From Bacillus alveayuensis (lineage in GTDB: Bacteria; Bacillota; Bacilli; Bacillales; Aeribacillaceae), in NCBI GenBank assembly GCA_030812955.1, contig JAUSTR010000007.1:28968-92967 (forward strand): 64,000 bases of DNA, in the 5' to 3' direction. The stretch's first letter is position 1; each line of letters starts with the position of its first letter. The notes below the pieces were generated by a model. That model was given only the letters and a program-made list of their open reading frames with translations. It searched no databases and was not told the DNA's origin. Shown here in pieces: positions 17,161 to 26,040 of this stretch. The position numbers were made by a program, and so were the translations under genes.

Positions 17161-18121
17161 CTTCTGGTTTAGGGTATTCGCTTTCCCGTGCAAATTGATA
17201 AGCGGCATCGACTTCCTGCTTTGCCTTGTTTTCCAATTCGCTCAGCTTATGCTCTTTTATCCCATGTTCGTTGCGTAAAGTTTGGTTGAGGCGAATAATT
17301 GGATCTTTTTCTCTAAGTAAAGTAACTTCATTTTTATCTCTGTAAAGCTCTGGGTCCCCTTGGAAGTGTCCTAAATAACGATACGTTTCAATTTCAATAA
17401 TGGATGGCCCTTCTCCTGATCTTGCTCGTTCTACCGCTTCTTTTGACACGTTGTACATTTCGATTGGGTCATTGTCTTTTACGTAATATCCTTTGATACC
17501 ATAAGCCGCTGCTCTTATATCATTAGATAAAACAGCAGTTGATGCGGATTTAGGGACAGAAATTCCGTATTGATTGTTTTCAACGACGACAATAAGAGGC
17601 AGATTCCATAGTGCTGCCATATTTAAAGATTCATGAAAAGCTCCTTGGTTCGCAGCTCCTTCCCCTATAAAAGAAACAGCTACCCAATCCGTTCCTTTTT
17701 TCTTTGCAGCAAACGCGGCACCAACTGCATGTGGAATTCCTGCTCCAACAATCCCTCCACAGGAAAACTTGACTTCAGGGTCGAATAAGTGCATATGCCC
17801 GCCTTTTCCTTTTCCGAGCCCTGTTGCTTTCCCGAAGATTTCAGCAGTCATTTTGTTTAAATCGACCCCTTTGGCAATCGCATGATGGTGCGGGCGGTGT
17901 GGAGATGTTACCGTATCCTCCTTTTTAAGATGAATACATATGCCGACAGCAGCAGGTTCTTGACCAGTCGCAAGATGCATTTCACCTGGTACAGGTCCAG
18001 CACCAATATTAAAGACTGGATTTTTCCCTTCGGCATACGCTTCTGCCATTTTGTCCTCGTAGTAGCGAATTTTGTACATCGTTTCATACATCCATTGAAG
18101 ATGGTTGATGGAAATGGTCAA
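17135..18121 (-). CDS. acoA: Acetoin dehydrogenase E1 component, alpha subunit
   Basis: E1 alpha subunit of 328 residues binding thiamine diphosphate. GHMHLFDPEVKFSCGGIVGA and the ThDP motif GEGAANQGAFHESLNMAALW ending in VENNQYG are clear. The start codon is TTG with AAGGAGG 8 bases upstream; no ATG lies nearby. It is the first gene of the acoABC operon. Upstream are a -24/-12 promoter and a cre-like site, implying AcoR/sigma-54 activation by acetoin and glucose repression, as known for Bacillus aco genes. A branched-chain 2-oxoacid E1 is the alternative, but the neighbouring acoR argues against it. Confidence 0.85.
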   Translation of the reverse strand: MTISINHLQWMYETMYKIRYYEDKMAEAYAEGKNPVFNIGAGPVPGEMHLATGQEPAAVGICIHLKKEDTVTSPHRPHHHAIAKGVDLNKMTAEIFGKATGLGKGKGGHMHLFDPEVKFSCGGIVGAGIPHAVGAAFAAKKKGTDWVAVSFIGEGAANQGAFHESLNMAALWNLPLIVVVENNQYGISVPKSASTAVLSNDIRAAAYGIKGYYVKDNDPIEMYNVSKEAVERARSGEGPSIIEIETYRYLGHFQGDPELYRDKNEVTLLREKDPIIRLNQTLRNEHGIKEHKLSELENKAKQEVDAAYQFARESEYPKPEDALQDLFV

Positions 18122-18144
18122 TGTGCTCTCCTCCTTTATGAAAA

Positions 18145-18158
18145 ATAAAACGCTTTCA
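18145..18158 (-). promoter_or_regulatory. Candidate cre site in the acoA leader
   Basis: On the minus strand TGAAAGCGTTTTAT fits the CcpA consensus TGWAANCGNTNWCA at 12 of 14 positions. It lies between the -12 element and the acoA RBS, where binding would block transcription. Confidence 0.45.
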
Positions 18159-18168
18159 TCTTGATAAT

Positions 18169-18186
18169 ATGCAAAAAGTGTACCAA
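18169..18186 (-). promoter_or_regulatory. Sigma-54 (-24/-12) promoter of acoABC
   Basis: On the minus strand TTGGTACACTTTTTGCAT matches TGGCAC-N5-TTGCA, with GG and GC 10 bases apart. It is 48 bases upstream of the acoA TTG and downstream of acoR, matching the known AcoR/SigL control of acoA. Confidence 0.85.
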
Positions 18187-18304
18187 TATTGGTGATTAAA
18201 AAAGGTGGAGAGTGATGAAATTGGTCGATTTACCACGAATTGTTCTATTCAAAAAATCAAAAAACTTTTTTGCACGATATTCGATTCGACAAACGTTTTT
18301 CAGG

Positions 18305-18344
18305 AAAAAACAACAAAGTGTCCCATTTTGGAACACTTTGTTGC
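18305..18344 (-). terminator. Terminator of acoR
   Basis: CAACAAAGTGT pairs with ACACTTTGTTG, and on the minus strand six T residues follow. It separates acoR from the acoA promoter. Confidence 0.75.
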
Positions 18345-18383
18345 GACATATTAATACAATTTGATACAAAATGAAACAGTATT

Positions 18384-20315
18384 TTATGAATATGGAATGT
18401 TAAACTTTTTCATTTGTCTGTAAAAAGTACTTCTGGAAATACCTAAATGTTTAGCTGCTTTCGTGATATTTCCGTTAAATAAACGCAACGCCTGAATAAT
18501 GGACTGTTTTTTTATATCATCTCGATGAAGCAATATTTCCTCTTTTTTTTGTCCAGAAAACATTTGAAACACTTCTTCAGGTAAATCTTTAGCAGTTAAA
18601 GAAGACTCTGTACTCCGGTTTAATGTTCTTTCAAGTATATTTTGCAATTCGCGGATATTCCCTGGCCAATCGTACTGGGTTAGCACCTGTAAAAAGTCCG
18701 GCATAATTTCTGGAAACGGTTTGTGTAATTTTTTGCTGAGCTTTTCGATAAAGTGATGGGTAAGAAGCGGTATATCCTCTTTTCTTTCCCGCAAAGGCGG
18801 CAGAGTGATCGGCATAACATTAAGGCGAAAGAACAAATCTTCCCTAAAGCTTCCCTTTTTGACTTCATCTCGGAGATTTTTGTTTGTCGCTGCGATAATT
18901 CGGACGTTCACCGGTATCACTTTATGACCGCCGATTCGCACCACTTCTTTTTCCTGAATGACCCGTAATAGAAGAACCTGCATTTCCAAAGACATTTCGC
19001 CAATTTCATCTAAAAAAAGGGTGCCGCCGTCAGCAAGTTCAAATTTTCCCGCGCTTCCGCCTTTTTTAGCCCCGGTAAAAGCACCGTCCACATAGCCAAA
19101 CAGCTCGCTTCCAAGAAGATCGCGGGGAATTCCGGCACAATTGATGGCAATAAAGGGTCTGCTTTTTCGCTTGCTTTCATTGTGGATGGCTTGTGCGAAC
19201 ATATCTTTTCCTGTTCCGCTTTCTCCTAGTATTAAAACATTTGAGTCGGTCGCTGCTGAAAGTTTAGCTTCCTTCACTTTTTGAATAAAATAAGGATGCT
19301 GCCCGATAATATCATCAAACGTTATTTTTGCCTGGTTGCCGGATAAGTGGTTGACAAATTGGCGCACCTTCTCGATTTCTTTCAGCATAATCATCGAACC
19401 GATCCACTGTTGATCTTTATAAATTGGAATTTTATCGACCATGACATGATGGATATTTCTTGATGGCTTCACTTTTAAATGGAGTTCCTTGTTTTGCAGA
19501 TAGACAGGACTATTGGAAACAATGGATTTATTTGTAAAGATTTCGTTGATGTTTTTCTCTTCCAAGCTTGATTGGTCAAGACAAAGAATTTTTTTCAACT
19601 GATCATTTGCCTTTATAATGTTCCCTTCTGTATCAATAATAAGGATGCTTTCTTTCATATTATTGGTAGTCGCTTCAAGAAACCTCTGCATCATGATATT
19701 TTTTTCCGTTTTTTCATTTAACTTCAATTGATACTCAATGGCTTTGACCGCTGAAACGACCATCCCTAATGTGTGAGGATGCACCTTTTCATATGGGCCT
19801 GATACATTTAATACGCCGATGATGCAGCCTTTTGAATCGTGAATGGGGGCCGCGGAGCAAGTCCATGATTGGCATATTTGTGAATAATGTTCCTCAGCAA
19901 CGATTTGTACAGGTTGATCGATCACAATGGAGGTGCCAATCGCATTTGTGCCCATCGTTTGTTCGCTCCAATCCGCCCCCTCGACAAAGCCGATTTGAGC
20001 AGCCTTTTCCAGTGTGTCTGGATCCCCGATGGATTTTAATAGCTGCCCTTTTTCATTACAAAGAATGACTAAAAATCCGGAGCCCTTTACGATGGAATAA
20101 AGTCCTTCCATTAAGGGTAGAGCCCAATCAATGAGACTTTTGTACCGTTTCATTTCAATTTTTTTTATATGGCCATAGGGCTGGAAGGGATCTACCTTTC
20201 TTTTGTTTGAACGAATCCATGATTCTTTGACAATGGGGGACAGTTCTTCAGATAGCTCATTTTTAAAAATAAAGCGCTTCCACATTTCCTTGACATCCTC
20301 CTGCAGACCGTTCAC
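18384..20315 (-). CDS. acoR: Sigma-54-dependent activator of acetoin catabolism, AcoR type
   Basis: Enhancer-binding protein of 643 residues. The N-terminal GAF-type sensor contains the AcoR-like EQTMGTNAIGTSI and SWTCSAAPIHD segments, followed by a PAS domain (about 215-290). An AAA+ domain has Walker A GESGTGKD, GAFTGA and LFLDEIGEM, and a Fis-type HTH ends the protein (ITKAAKHLGISRSTFYRQM). I chose the GTG at 20315, 7 bases after GGAGGTG, over the longer ATG frame. It lies upstream of acoA rather than at the end of the operon as in B. subtilis. It should activate the acoA -24/-12 promoter. Confidence 0.87.
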   Translation of the reverse strand: MNGLQEDVKEMWKRFIFKNELSEELSPIVKESWIRSNKRKVDPFQPYGHIKKIEMKRYKSLIDWALPLMEGLYSIVKGSGFLVILCNEKGQLLKSIGDPDTLEKAAQIGFVEGADWSEQTMGTNAIGTSIVIDQPVQIVAEEHYSQICQSWTCSAAPIHDSKGCIIGVLNVSGPYEKVHPHTLGMVVSAVKAIEYQLKLNEKTEKNIMMQRFLEATTNNMKESILIIDTEGNIIKANDQLKKILCLDQSSLEEKNINEIFTNKSIVSNSPVYLQNKELHLKVKPSRNIHHVMVDKIPIYKDQQWIGSMIMLKEIEKVRQFVNHLSGNQAKITFDDIIGQHPYFIQKVKEAKLSAATDSNVLILGESGTGKDMFAQAIHNESKRKSRPFIAINCAGIPRDLLGSELFGYVDGAFTGAKKGGSAGKFELADGGTLFLDEIGEMSLEMQVLLLRVIQEKEVVRIGGHKVIPVNVRIIAATNKNLRDEVKKGSFREDLFFRLNVMPITLPPLRERKEDIPLLTHHFIEKLSKKLHKPFPEIMPDFLQVLTQYDWPGNIRELQNILERTLNRSTESSLTAKDLPEEVFQMFSGQKKEEILLHRDDIKKQSIIQALRLFNGNITKAAKHLGISRSTFYRQMKKFNIPYS

Positions 20316-20799
20316 GCAAAAACACCTCCGCAACATTTTTAGGGTGGTCTCAGATCCGTGAACTAGTTTACCGTTTGTTTTTCACCATCAAAGGGAAGTG
20401 ACGATAAGATTCGTTGTTAGTGCATCAGAAATGTCTAACAACATTTCAAGAACATCCATTAACATGAAGTGACGATTAAGATTCTATGTTAGCTTGATGG
20501 ATTCGAGATTTTTTGAGGTTGTTTCAATGAATTTCAATATTGTTTCTCCTTAAATTATTTCAGCACGTTAGCGAAAAAATCCTTTTTATTTTTCTAGAAA
20601 GCGTTACATAAAACCTTAGTAATTTCTTCTCGAGTTCTTTTCACGATATGAATGTAACGAAAGTAATAGCTTGTTTTTGTCGGTATATGCTAATATGGTG
20701 TTGTAAGACATTTCCTCAACTTCTTCTCCATCTCTAAATTCCTCTACTCTGACCATCTCCTATGGAAATTTCATATCCTAAAAAGGAAGGAGGGTGTGA
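20316..20799. other. Intergenic region with imperfect direct repeats
   Basis: This is the acoR upstream region. GAAGTGACGATAAGATTC (about 20394) recurs as GAAGTGACGATTAAGATTC (about 20466), each followed within ten bases by TGTTAG. A cre-like AGAAAGCGTTACA lies near 20597. No gene or terminator was recognised. Confidence 0.45.
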
Positions 20800-21556
20800 A
20801 TGCGCATGCCGGAACAGCTTCTCATTCAATTATTGGACCTCGTTCAAGACTTGACTGGAGACATGAAGAGCGTCAAACAAGATATGAGCACTTTAAAAGA
20901 AGAGGTACGGACTCTGAAACAAGATGTCGAAACATAAAAAGGCGATGTGGGAGGTCTTAAACAAGATGTCGAAGCGCTAAAAGACGATGTGGGAGGCCTA
21001 AAACAAGATGTCGAAACATAAAAAGGCGATGTAGGAGGTCTTAAACAAGATGTCGAAGCGCTAAAAGACGATGTGGGAGGCCTAAAACAAGATGTCGAAA
21101 CATTAAAAGGCGCTGTGGAAGGCTTAAAACAAGATGTCGAAACATTAAAAGACGATGTGGGAGGCCTAAAACAAGATGTCGAAATGCTAAAAGACGATGT
21201 GGGAGGCCTAAAACAAGATGTCGAAGCGCTAAAAGGCGATGTGGGAGGCCTAAAACAAGATGTCGAAGCGCTAAAAGGCGATGTGGGAGGCTTAAAACAA
21301 AATGTCGAAGCGCTTAAACAGAGAATGGACAAGCAGGACTAAGAGCTTTATTTATTCAAAGTGCAAATGGATGAGAACATAAAAATGGTAAAAGCCATTC
21401 GGGACAATCAGATTGAACAGCGCAGCATTGAAGATAGCATCATCCATGAGATTGCCCACATTCGTCGTGAGATGGCTACAAAAGAAGACATCATCCATAT
21501 CCATCATCGGTTAGACTACCAAATTAGCCGCATCGCCCGTACAGAGGAAGAGCTTC
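20800..21556 (+). pseudogene. Coiled-coil repeat protein gene interrupted by three in-frame stops
   Basis: From the ATG at 20800 (GGAAGGAGG upstream) one frame reads MRMPEQLLIQLLDLVQDLTG and then a 14-residue heptad-type repeat LKQDVEALKGDVGG encoded by 42-bp units. TAA stops interrupt it at 20935, 21019 and 21340. The same frame then continues with MDENIKMVKAIRDNQIEQ and HEIAHIRREMATKEDIIHIH, typical of Bacillus coiled-coil proteins of unknown function. The first two stops are the same T-to-A change (ACATTA to ACATAA), exactly 84 bases (two repeat units) apart. The 3' end is replaced by a nagA fragment. A protein from 21073 to 21342 could still be made. Confidence 0.7.
20910..21330 (+). repeat. 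42-bp tandem coding repeats (coiled-coil)
   Basis: About ten units with the pattern AAACAAGATGTCGAAGCG then CTAAAAGGCGATGTGGGAGG encode LKQDVEALKGDVGG. Alternating GAC/GGC and GCG/ACA variants give an 84-bp higher-order period in the first half. Confidence 0.8.
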
Positions 21557-21727
21557 ACTTTAAAGATGAAGGATGCGGTCAAAAATATGATTTCTTATAC
21601 AGGGTGTACACTTCAAGATATCATTCAAATGGCGTCCGTAAATCTTGCCAAGCAAATCAACATCTACAATCGTAAAGGAAGTATCGCCAAAGGCAAGGAT
21701 GCAGACCTCGTTGTTTTAAACAATTAA
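21557..21727 (+). pseudogene. C-terminal fragment of N-acetylglucosamine-6-phosphate deacetylase (nagA)
   Basis: A frame shifted by one relative to the preceding coiled-coil reads TLKMKDAVKNMISYTGCTLQ, DIIQMASVNLAKQINI, and RKGSIAKGKDADLVVLNN before a stop. This is the typical C-terminus of NagA, the amidohydrolase that deacetylates GlcNAc-6-phosphate. Only about 56 residues remain and no catalytic histidine is included. The junction at about 21557 marks a deletion or recombination that joined two unrelated genes. Confidence 0.65.
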
Positions 21728-21921
21728 CTTGAAGTGGCTATGACATTTTGCCGTGGAAAACTAGCTTATTCGCAAAAGGGAGTGTAAAAGCTGAAGTAAG
21801 GTTATGGTTGTAGCCGAAATCATATTGCAGGAAAGTGTGTTGAAAAATTTAAGTAGGAAATTGGTTTAATTAGTAGAATAAATTTTGGAATGGCCAATGA
21901 GTGGATAGGAGTGATCACATA

Positions 21922-22911
21922 TTGATTAAAAAAGAGCGCGATATTCCTCTTACAATTCTAAAATATGAAGCATTATTAAGGAGGCTTCCGACTTCTCATG
22001 TACAACGGGCCCTAATTAAAGAACAGCTGTCTAAATGTTGGAAAGGCTATGTTGGCGAGCAGTCAATTGATTATTTTTTAAGCGATTTGCCGAAAAATCA
22101 ATATTTTATTTTTCATGACTTACGATTACCAGCTGGCGAAAATAAATACGCACAATTTGATACGATTATTTTATCCAAAAGCTATATACTTATAATTGAA
22201 GTGAAAAACATAAATGGAACATTATTATTTGATCAAACATTTCACCAGCTTATACGGATAAAGGACGGTTTAGAAGAAGCTTTTCCTGATCCCATATTGC
22301 AATTAAAGCGGCATCAAAAAATCATTACATCTTTACTGCAAGAGCAAAACATCCCGCAGATTCCGGTTGAAACACTTGTTGTGATTACAAACCATTCTAC
22401 CGTTATAAAAGCAGCATCCGATTCGAAAGAAATTCAACAAAAAGTAATCCGCCCTACGAATTTGCTCCATAAAATTGAACGTTTCAGCGCAAAACATCAA
22501 CAGGAGCGCCTCTCCCCTAAAGACATCAGGAAGCTATCCCGCTACTTCACTAAATATCATACTCCTCTTCATCAAGATGTACTTTCCCTTTTTAATATAA
22601 AAAAATCCGAAATCTTAACAGGTGTCCATTGCCCCCGATGTTTGAAACTACCCTTGCAAAAACAAAAAAGCCGAAACAAATGGTACTGTGCAAACTGTGA
22701 CAAAACCTATCATGATGCCCACCTGCATGCTTTAAAAGACTATGCCCTCTTATTCCATCATTCAATCACGAATGAGGAGTGCCGCAAATTTTTGCACTTA
22801 CCTTCCATACAAGCTTCTTACCGATTATTACAATCACTTAATTTAAAGCAATCCGGCATAACTAAAAATCGTCGATATCATTTATCTTTTGAAGAGTTGA
22901 AAGGAATATAG
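21922..22911 (+). CDS. NERD domain-containing protein with C-terminal zinc ribbon
   Basis: Nuclease-related-domain protein of 329 residues. The N-terminal KKERDIPLTILKYEALLRRL is the usual NERD lead-in. The domain (about 40-150) holds GYVGEQSIDYFL, an AQFDTIIL aspartate and an IIEVKN motif, matching the D...ExK nuclease core. A CPRC...CANC zinc ribbon follows near 235-260, then a small helical tail. I choose the TTG at 21922, which gives the expected IKKER start 8 bases after AGGAG; GTG at 21901 is the alternative. NERD proteins are presumed DNA-processing factors of unknown role. The second 21-bp array begins 30 bases after the stop. Confidence 0.8.
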   Translation: MIKKERDIPLTILKYEALLRRLPTSHVQRALIKEQLSKCWKGYVGEQSIDYFLSDLPKNQYFIFHDLRLPAGENKYAQFDTIILSKSYILIIEVKNINGTLLFDQTFHQLIRIKDGLEEAFPDPILQLKRHQKIITSLLQEQNIPQIPVETLVVITNHSTVIKAASDSKEIQQKVIRPTNLLHKIERFSAKHQQERLSPKDIRKLSRYFTKYHTPLHQDVLSLFNIKKSEILTGVHCPRCLKLPLQKQKSRNKWYCANCDKTYHDAHLHALKDYALLFHHSITNEECRKFLHLPSIQASYRLLQSLNLKQSGITKNRRYHLSFEELKGI

Positions 22912-22940
22912 GAAAGGGAGAGGAGGGGATGCAAACGTGT

Positions 22941-23108
22941 GAAACCGAGAGATTAAGTCGCAGAACCGAGAGATTGTGGTGAGAAACCGAGAGATTAAGT
23001 CGCAGAACCGAGAGATTGTGGTGAGAAACCGAGAGATTAAGTCGCAGAACCGAGAGATTAAATCGGGAACCAGATAGATTTTTCTGGGAAACTAAATGAT
23101 TCCCGCTT
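22941..23108 (+). repeat. 21-bp tandem array 2, about 8 units
   Basis: Same core as array 1 (GAAACCGAGAGATTAAG) with a 21-bp period. Two unit types alternate (tails TCGC and GTGGTGA), giving a 42-bp higher-order repeat three times over. The last two or three units are degenerate. It directly follows the NERD gene. Confidence 0.85.
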
Positions 23109-23160
23109 GGAACGAGCTCGATTTACATCTAATATTGTCTCGCAGAAGAGCATGGCTAGA

Positions 23161-23241
23161 GGCTGTCCCATAAGTGTCTGACTTGAAGCGCCTACCCAAT
23201 AAATAGACGTAGTGTCTGAAATTAGGCTCTTTGGGATAGCC
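23161..23241. repeat. Solitary 81-bp palindromic element
   Basis: GGCTGTCCCA at the left and TGGGATAGCC at the right are inverted repeats with one mismatch, and GTGTCTGA occurs twice inside. It resembles an IS- or MITE-derived end pair but shows no target duplication. It is unlike the MITE family described here except for the GGCT end. Confidence 0.4.
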
Positions 23242-23314
23242 GTCACTTGATTCAAAAATTTATATTGCAGAAATGCGCAAACCGTGATATGTTTATACCT
23301 GATGACCAAACTTC

Positions 23315-23390
23315 TCATTTAGTCATTTTTAGTTCACTTATATACGATATTTATAATGAATAATTTTTTTATTCATAAATGACCAAATGA
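23315..23390. promoter_or_regulatory. Inverted operator-like repeats upstream of yhgE
   Basis: TCATTTAGTCATTT (23315-23328) and AAATGACCAAATGA (23377-23390) are inverted copies with one mismatch. Each is a half-palindrome of the kind bound by TetR-type repressors. They bracket a TATAAT at 23352-23357. No regulator gene is adjacent. Confidence 0.35.
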
Positions 23391-23428
23391 ATAAAATAGT
23401 CAATAAATCAAAAAGAGGAGGGATTAAG

Positions 23429-25702
23429 TTGGAGCATTCGTTAATAGGTGCTGAGTTAAAGGCAATTTTGACAAATCGTAAAGTACTCATTCCAATCGTG
23501 GCAGTTCTTTTTATTCCTGTTTTATATGCAGGGATGTTTTTGTGGGCGTTTTGGGATCCGTATAAACATATAGATAATTTACCAGTTGCCGTCGTAAATA
23601 ATGATGAAGGGGCGGAGTTTGAGGGGGAGCCGTTGCATTTAGGAGATAAGCTTGTTGAAGAGCTAAAAAGTTCAAAGGATTTCCATTTTCAGTTTGTTGA
23701 CGAAGAGGAAGCATATCGTGATTTAAAAAATCAAAAATATTATATGGTTGTAGAGATTCCGCATGACTTTTCACAAAATGCTACAACCCTACTTGATGAA
23801 AATCCAAAGAAATTGCAGCTAAAATATGTTCCAAATGAGAGCTACAACTTTTTATCGGCACAAATTGGGGAAACAGCCATGAAAGAAATACGGGCAGAAA
23901 TGCAAAAAAGGATAACGAAAACCTATTCCGAGGCTATTTTTGATCAAGTAAAGGAAATGGCAGAAGGTCTTCAAAAGGCGAGCGATGGCGCCAAAGAGCT
24001 AAATGATGGGGCGCTTAAACTATTAGATGGTTCGAATGAGTTAAAAAGTCATTTAGAGACACTTGCCCTAAGTTCAATCGAATTTAAAGAAGGAGTCTCC
24101 AAAGCTGATGAAGGATCGGAACAGCTTGCATCAGGAATGAAAGAGTTAAGCTCAGGTTTAGGACAATTGAAAGATGGTCATAGCCAATTGCTTCAAGGAA
24201 CAGTAGATCTTCAAAGTGGAACCAATCAATTAGCGGATGGGATCGGTCAAGTTTATAAAGGGCTGACAACCGTTGAGACGAAAATGAATCAACTAATGAG
24301 CGGAATGAACAAAGCGGCAACTGGTGCTCAGCAATTTTCGCAAAGTATGCCAGAACTACAGCAGCAAACAGGAAAATTGGCGACAGGAGCAGAGCAGGTT
24401 GCAGATGGTATTAAAGAACTGCAAGCAAAGCTTCTAGCGCAACAATCTGATATGGAGCAGCTAGCAGCAACATTACAACAATTGCTACCGCCGGAACAAT
24501 TTGCGCAAATTGCAGCAAAATTACCTTCTGCAGAAGAAAGTGAACAATTAGCGGAAAGCCTTGAGCAGCTGAAAAATGGCAGTGTACAGGTAGCTTTAGG
24601 AACAGCTACTTTAAATCAAACCATTGAACAAACAGTAGCTCCTAATGTTCAACAATTATCAGACGGATTAGCACAACTTTCCGCAGGGCAAAAACAATTA
24701 AATGATGGGGTACACGAGCTGGTCATCGGCTCTAAGGACTTAAATAATGGTGTTCAAAAAATTCAGGCAGGACAACACGAACTCGTATCTGGGAATCAAT
24801 TATTTTATCAAAAAATAACAGACGCATACAACGGTTCAAAACAATTAGTCTCCGGCGGCCAATCGTTAACAGAAGGGCTCAATGTGCTTTTGGAAGGCTC
24901 TGAAAAACTTAGCGATGGCGCTGAACAGCTTGCTGATGGATCAAAAGAATTCACAGAAGGAACACTAGAGCTGCAAAATGGTACAGATGAAATGTATAAA
25001 AAGTTAGCGAAAGCTGCTGATCAGGCAAACGGAGTGGATGTAGAAGATCAAAATTTAGATATGATGGCAGAGCCGGTTCAAGTTCAACATGAAGGAATTC
25101 ATAAAGTTCCTAACTACGGAACTGGATTTGCTCCATATTTTATGTCCCTAGGTTTATTCGTTGGTGCCTTACTGATGACGATCGTATTTCCGTTTAAAGA
25201 GCCTATGAAAATGCCAAAAAACAGTTTGGAATGGTTTTTCAGCAAATTTATCATGTTAGCATGTTTTGGAACCATTCAAGCACTTATCGTCGATTTCGTA
25301 CTACTTTTTGGTCTTGGTCTTGAAGTCCAAAACGTTTCATTATTTATTATGACATCGATTATAACGAGTTTAACGTTTATGGCATTAGTTCAAATGCTCG
25401 TTTCCATTTTAGATCAGCCTGGACGCTTCTTAGCTATTATTATTTTAATCTTACAATTAACAACAAGTGCTGGAACATTCCCGCTTGAATTAATCCCGAG
25501 CGCATTACAAAAATTTAATGCTCTCTTGCCAATGACCTATTCCATTTTTGCTTTAAAAGCAGCGATTTCAAGCGGCGAAAATGCCTTTATGTGGCAAAAC
25601 AATATGATACTTCTTGCTTTTGCTACAGGATGTGCACTAATGACGATCGCTTATTTCACTTTTAAATTCAAGCGGACCGGAGCATATGAGGCTGAAAATT
25701 AG
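23429..25702 (+). CDS. YhgE/Pip-family membrane protein
   Basis: Membrane protein of 757 residues of the YhgE/Pip family (phage-infection protein and type VII secretion-associated relatives). One N-terminal membrane segment (VLIPIVAVLFIPVLYAGMFL) is followed by a conserved LPVAVVNNDEGA region and a long extracellular domain. That domain is rich in heptad-like 'L.DG..QL..G' repeats predicted to be helical. About five membrane segments follow at the C-terminus (from YMSLGLFVGALLMTIVF). The TTG at 23429 is preceded by GAGGAGG at 7 bases, so I prefer it to the ATG at 23387. No type VII genes are nearby and the function is unclear. Confidence 0.8.
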   Translation: MEHSLIGAELKAILTNRKVLIPIVAVLFIPVLYAGMFLWAFWDPYKHIDNLPVAVVNNDEGAEFEGEPLHLGDKLVEELKSSKDFHFQFVDEEEAYRDLKNQKYYMVVEIPHDFSQNATTLLDENPKKLQLKYVPNESYNFLSAQIGETAMKEIRAEMQKRITKTYSEAIFDQVKEMAEGLQKASDGAKELNDGALKLLDGSNELKSHLETLALSSIEFKEGVSKADEGSEQLASGMKELSSGLGQLKDGHSQLLQGTVDLQSGTNQLADGIGQVYKGLTTVETKMNQLMSGMNKAATGAQQFSQSMPELQQQTGKLATGAEQVADGIKELQAKLLAQQSDMEQLAATLQQLLPPEQFAQIAAKLPSAEESEQLAESLEQLKNGSVQVALGTATLNQTIEQTVAPNVQQLSDGLAQLSAGQKQLNDGVHELVIGSKDLNNGVQKIQAGQHELVSGNQLFYQKITDAYNGSKQLVSGGQSLTEGLNVLLEGSEKLSDGAEQLADGSKEFTEGTLELQNGTDEMYKKLAKAADQANGVDVEDQNLDMMAEPVQVQHEGIHKVPNYGTGFAPYFMSLGLFVGALLMTIVFPFKEPMKMPKNSLEWFFSKFIMLACFGTIQALIVDFVLLFGLGLEVQNVSLFIMTSIITSLTFMALVQMLVSILDQPGRFLAIIILILQLTTSAGTFPLELIPSALQKFNALLPMTYSIFALKAAISSGENAFMWQNNMILLAFATGCALMTIAYFTFKFKRTGAYEAEN

Positions 25703-25763
25703 AAAAAAAAGTCCAATGAACCTTTCCTACCTAAACTTTGCTTTCTAAATAATGTTAAAAGAA

Positions 25764-25957
25764 GGCTGTTTTCGTAAACTTTGTTGCTTTTCGACTGTCC
25801 ATGAACCGAACAAAGCACGTGGTCGGACAAATGTAATTTGTCCAACCATCGCCTTTTGTTCGGTTCACGTCACGCTAAACGCGTGACATAGCAAGCGTGT
25901 CGCTTGCTTGGACAGTCGAAAAGCTATGGTAAAGCAACAATCTTTTAGAAAAGAGCC
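25764..25957. mobile_element. MITE copy C (long form, 194 bp, reverse orientation)
   Basis: Runs from GGCTGTTTTCGTAAAC to TTTTAGAAAAGAGCC. The perfect 8-bp duplication TAAAAGAA is at 25756-25763 and 25958-25965. It contains an outer stem, a GAACCGAACAAA/TTTTGTTCGGTTC arm with an inner GGTCGGACAAAT/ATTTGTCCAACC stem, a GTCACGC/GCGTGAC arm and an AAGCG/CGCTT arm: a cloverleaf-like layout. It lies between the convergent yhgE and nuclease genes. Confidence 0.9.
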
Positions 25958-25959
25958 TA

Positions 25960-26007
25960 AAAGAAAAATCGCTCCTATTTACAACGATTAAAGGAACGAT
26001 TTTTCTT
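25960..26007. terminator. Bidirectional terminator between yhgE and the wall nuclease
   Basis: AAGAAAAATCG pairs with CGATTTTTCTT, extended by CTCCT/AGGA pairing. A- and T-rich flanks allow use from both convergent genes. Confidence 0.6.
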
Positions 26008-26040
26008 ATCGAAGTATGGCCTAACATCAAGATCAATAGT

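Noticed and set aside
20844..21332. Minus-strand 162-residue FSASTSCFRPPT-repeat ORF
   Set aside because: It is the antisense shadow of the 42-bp coiled-coil repeats. The plus strand has the RBS, start and recognisable flanking domain.
23161..23241. Palindrome as a further MITE copy
   Set aside because: It shares only GGCT at the end; the internal sequence differs and the flanks show no 8-bp duplication.
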